64,000 nucleotides of DNA from Streptomyces violens (GTDB taxonomy: Bacteria > Actinomycetota > Actinomycetes > Streptomycetales > Streptomycetaceae), in assembly GCF_000717745.1 (NCBI RefSeq), contig NZ_JOBH01000006.1:310001-374000 (forward strand). Direction: 5' to 3'. Each line of letters starts with the position of its first letter. The stretch's first letter is position 1. The notes under the pieces are model-generated. The model did no database searches, was not told where the DNA came from, and saw nothing but the letters and a program-made list of their open reading frames with translations. Positions 62,601 to 64,000 of the stretch are shown piece by piece. Both the position numbers and the translations under genes were made by a program.

Positions 62601-63014
62601 TCAGCCCAGCCGGGGGATCTCGATCGCGGGGCAGCGGTCCATGACCATGTCGAGTCCGGCGGCGCGGGTGCGCTCGTAGGCCGCCTCGTCGATGACGCCG
62701 AGCTGGAACCAGACCGCCTTGGCGCCGATGGCGACGGCCTCGTCGGCGACCTGGCCCGCAAGGGAGCTGTTCACGAAGGTGTCGACGACGTCGACCTCGA
62801 AGGGGATGGCGTCGAGGGAGGGGTAGCCCTGCTCCCCGTGCACCGGCTCGGCCTTCGGGTGCACGGGGACGATGCGTTTGCCGAATCGCTGCAGTACTTC
62901 CGCGACGCCGTACGCGGCCCGCCGCTGGTTCGAGGACAGGCCGACGATGGCCCAGGTGTCCCCGAGCTCCGTCAGGATCCTGCGAATGGTCGCCGAGTCG
63001 TCATCGCCGTACAT
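62601..63014 (-). CDS. CoA-binding domain protein (YccU-like)
   Basis: 137 residues of Rossmann-like CoA-binding fold: WAIVGLSSNQRRAAYGVAEV (about 20-39), VPVHPKAEPVHGE near 48 and GAKAVWFQLGV near 100. Role unknown; may bind CoA or acyl-CoA. ATG 63014 after GGAGG. Convergent with the small Gly/Lys-rich gene. Confidence 0.88.
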   Translation of the reverse strand: MYGDDDSATIRRILTELGDTWAIVGLSSNQRRAAYGVAEVLQRFGKRIVPVHPKAEPVHGEQGYPSLDAIPFEVDVVDTFVNSSLAGQVADEAVAIGAKAVWFQLGVIDEAAYERTRAAGLDMVMDRCPAIEIPRLG

Positions 63015-63307
63015 GGGTGCCTCCTGGCGGTTGTCGTGCGGTGCCTGCCTCACGGTTGCCCCCCTCATGATTGCCCCTCCTCATGATTGCCCCTCGCTGA
63101 CCAGGGGGTTTTCCGGTCGGGAATGATTCTCCCAGGGCGTTCGTTGAAGAGAGCGGTCGCAGTTTTTGCTTGTGTTTGTGCAGTCGCATGCTCGCAGAGA
63201 AACGATGTTGCGAGCGCGGAGCTTTCCTTCCAGGAGCAGTCGCGTCGTGAGGCGGCCGGGATCTCGCACGGTGCGAGTTCCGACACAGCCCCTGTAAGGA
63301 GCAGCAA

Positions 63308-63508
63308 ATGACTCAGGGAACCGTGAAGTGGTTCAACGCCGAGAAGGGCTTCGGCTTCATCGCCCAGGCCGACGGCCCGGACGTCTTCGTGCACTACTCG
63401 GAGATCGACGGCGCGGGCTTCCGCAGCCTCGATGAGAACCAGCAGGTCGAGTTCGACGTCGTCCAGGGCCCCAAGGGCCCGCAGGCCGTGGATGTCCGCG
63501 CGCTCTGA
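63308..63508 (+). CDS. Cold-shock protein (CspA family)
   Basis: RNA chaperone of 66 residues: RNP1 GFGFIAQ (14-20) and RNP2 DVFVHYSEI (25-33) in the beta-barrel. AAGGAG site eight bases before ATG 63308. It has a long untranslated leader (the upstream gene is at 63014, divergent) and a strong terminator, so it is monocistronic. Leader-based temperature control is likely but not shown. Confidence 0.95.
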   Translation: MTQGTVKWFNAEKGFGFIAQADGPDVFVHYSEIDGAGFRSLDENQQVEFDVVQGPKGPQAVDVRAL

Positions 63509-63535
63509 GCCAGTGATGGCATGAGATGACATGAC

Positions 63536-63574
63536 GAGGTGCCCGTACCGGGAGGTACGGGCACCTCGTTTTTT
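63536..63574 (+). terminator. Intrinsic terminator of the cold-shock gene
   Basis: Perfect 14-base stem GAGGTGCCCGTACC (63536-63549), loop GGGA, complement (63554-63567), then G and a run of T. It begins 28 bases after the csp stop. Confidence 0.9.
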
Positions 63575-63604
63575 ACGGCTCCCGGCTCCCGGCTCCCGGT
63601 TCGT

Positions 63605-63638
63605 GGCCGGAAAGCGCCTTACGGACAGCTTTCCGGCC
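63605..63638. promoter_or_regulatory. Inverted repeat upstream of tetR gene
   Basis: Perfect 11-base arms GGCCGGAAAGC (63605-63615) and GCTTTCCGGCC (63628-63638) with 12 bases between, 40 bases before the tetR start. An additional dyad centred at ATTTCGAAAT (63663-63672) overlaps the ribosome site, flanked by TGACCA and TGGTCA. Confidence 0.45.
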
Positions 63639-63677
63639 GCTCTACGTTGACCTCGTGACCAGATTTCGAAATTGGTC

Positions 63678-64000
63678 ATGGAGTCAGACGGCCAGGACGA
63701 GCAGCATGGGGGCGGCGAACACGTGGAGCGTGGCGAGCGGATTCTGGAGGCGGCGGGGGAGCTGCTGGTCGCATGGGGGTACCGGCGCGTCACCATCGAC
63801 GAGATCGCCCGCCGCGCCCAGGTAGGCAAGGGCACGGTCTATCTGCACTGGAAGACCAAGGACGCGCTCTTCCTCGCCGTCGTCCTGCGGTCCAAACTCC
63901 GCAGCCACCGCTCCCAGCTGGCCCGTATGCGGACCGACCCGCTGGAGGTCCTGCCGAGCCGCATGATGAGCGGGTTGTACCAGGACTTCCTGGCGGACCC
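63678..64000 (+). CDS. TetR/AcrR regulator (3'-truncated by window edge)
   Basis: The first 107 codons from ATG 63678 encode a TetR helix-turn-helix: RILEAAGELLVAWGYRRVTI, then EIARRAQVGKGTVYLHWKTK at about residues 45-64. The ligand domain runs off the window. Palindromes upstream suggest autoregulation. The target is presumably further to the right. Confidence 0.85.
   Translation, partial: MESDGQDEQHGGGEHVERGERILEAAGELLVAWGYRRVTIDEIARRAQVGKGTVYLHWKTKDALFLAVVLRSKLRSHRSQLARMRTDPLEVLPSRMMSGLYQDFLAD

Overview
The window reads as chromosomal DNA of a Streptomyces or close actinomycete. It is very GC-rich, codons end mostly in G or C, GTG and TTG starts are frequent, and it carries typical genus markers: a divergent second EF-Tu (tuf3 type), a mycothiol-dependent dehydrogenase relic, an XRE regulator diverging from an anti-sigma-type ATPase gene, a PAS-GAF-SpoIIE-ATPase phosphatase, many TetR regulators, and sugar ABC permeases with no local ATPase. 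No rRNA, tRNA, CRISPR array or intact insertion sequence was seen.

Layout. (1) 1-8820: an ABC sugar importer (binding protein cut by the edge, two permeases), a cytoplasmic GH3 glycosidase, a GH78 alpha-L-rhamnosidase and a divergent TetR gene, with two tandem palindromes between the last two. This looks like a uptake and hydrolysis locus for rhamnose-containing glycosides. (2) 8868-16899: a TetR gene diverging from an SDR / quinone-oxidoreductase-like / alpha-beta hydrolase run, then assorted single genes (AAC(6')-like acetyltransferase, KGG stress protein, VOC protein, aromatic-acid-exporter-like protein) with scars (half an MBL gene, an IS21 istB tail). (3) 17280-30112, the most interesting part: two oppositely oriented copies of a Rieske oxygenase / small CxCG protein / flavin-[2Fe-2S] reductase / cytochrome P450 module face away from a central tetR gene and an MDR reductase gene. 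The two divergent promoter regions share one palindrome (CTAGAC-N4-GTCTAG). The left module also carries an SDR and a serine hydrolase, and ends in decayed remains of an S-(hydroxymethyl)mycothiol dehydrogenase and its usual MBL partner. Those two detoxify formaldehyde, which is what oxidative O-demethylation would release.

(4) 30742-39208: an IclR regulator, a duplicated lipoprotein gene with one dead copy, glutathione peroxidase, a serine-recombinase relic, flavin reductase, a Tat-exported endonuclease/phosphatase-fold protein, small DUF proteins, maltose O-acetyltransferase, an MFS relic and uppP. (5) 39722-49522: an XRE regulator translationally coupled to a flavoprotein gene and divergent from an ATPase gene, a TVP38-type membrane protein, a cysteine-free EF-Tu paralogue, patatin-like phospholipase, spermidine-synthase-like protein, an MFS exporter with a duplicated start region, and a proline/glutamine-rich membrane-anchored protein. 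(6) 49730-64000: hotdog thioesterase-like protein, a FAD-monooxygenase relic, SpoIIE phosphatase, methyltransferase, DedA protein, gamma-carbonic-anhydrase-like protein, PPOX protein, hexapeptide acyltransferase, EamA transporter with divergent XRE-cupin regulator, YbaK-type protein, 4-hydroxybenzoate 3-monooxygenase, GNAT, small basic proteins, CoA-binding protein, cold-shock protein and a TetR gene cut by the right edge.

Many genes are tightly coupled through ATGA or GTGA overlaps. A possible theme is aromatic catabolism: Rieske/P450 demethylation or hydroxylation at 18-30 kb and PobA-type ring hydroxylation at 60-61 kb. This substrate assignment is inference; only the enzyme families are directly supported.
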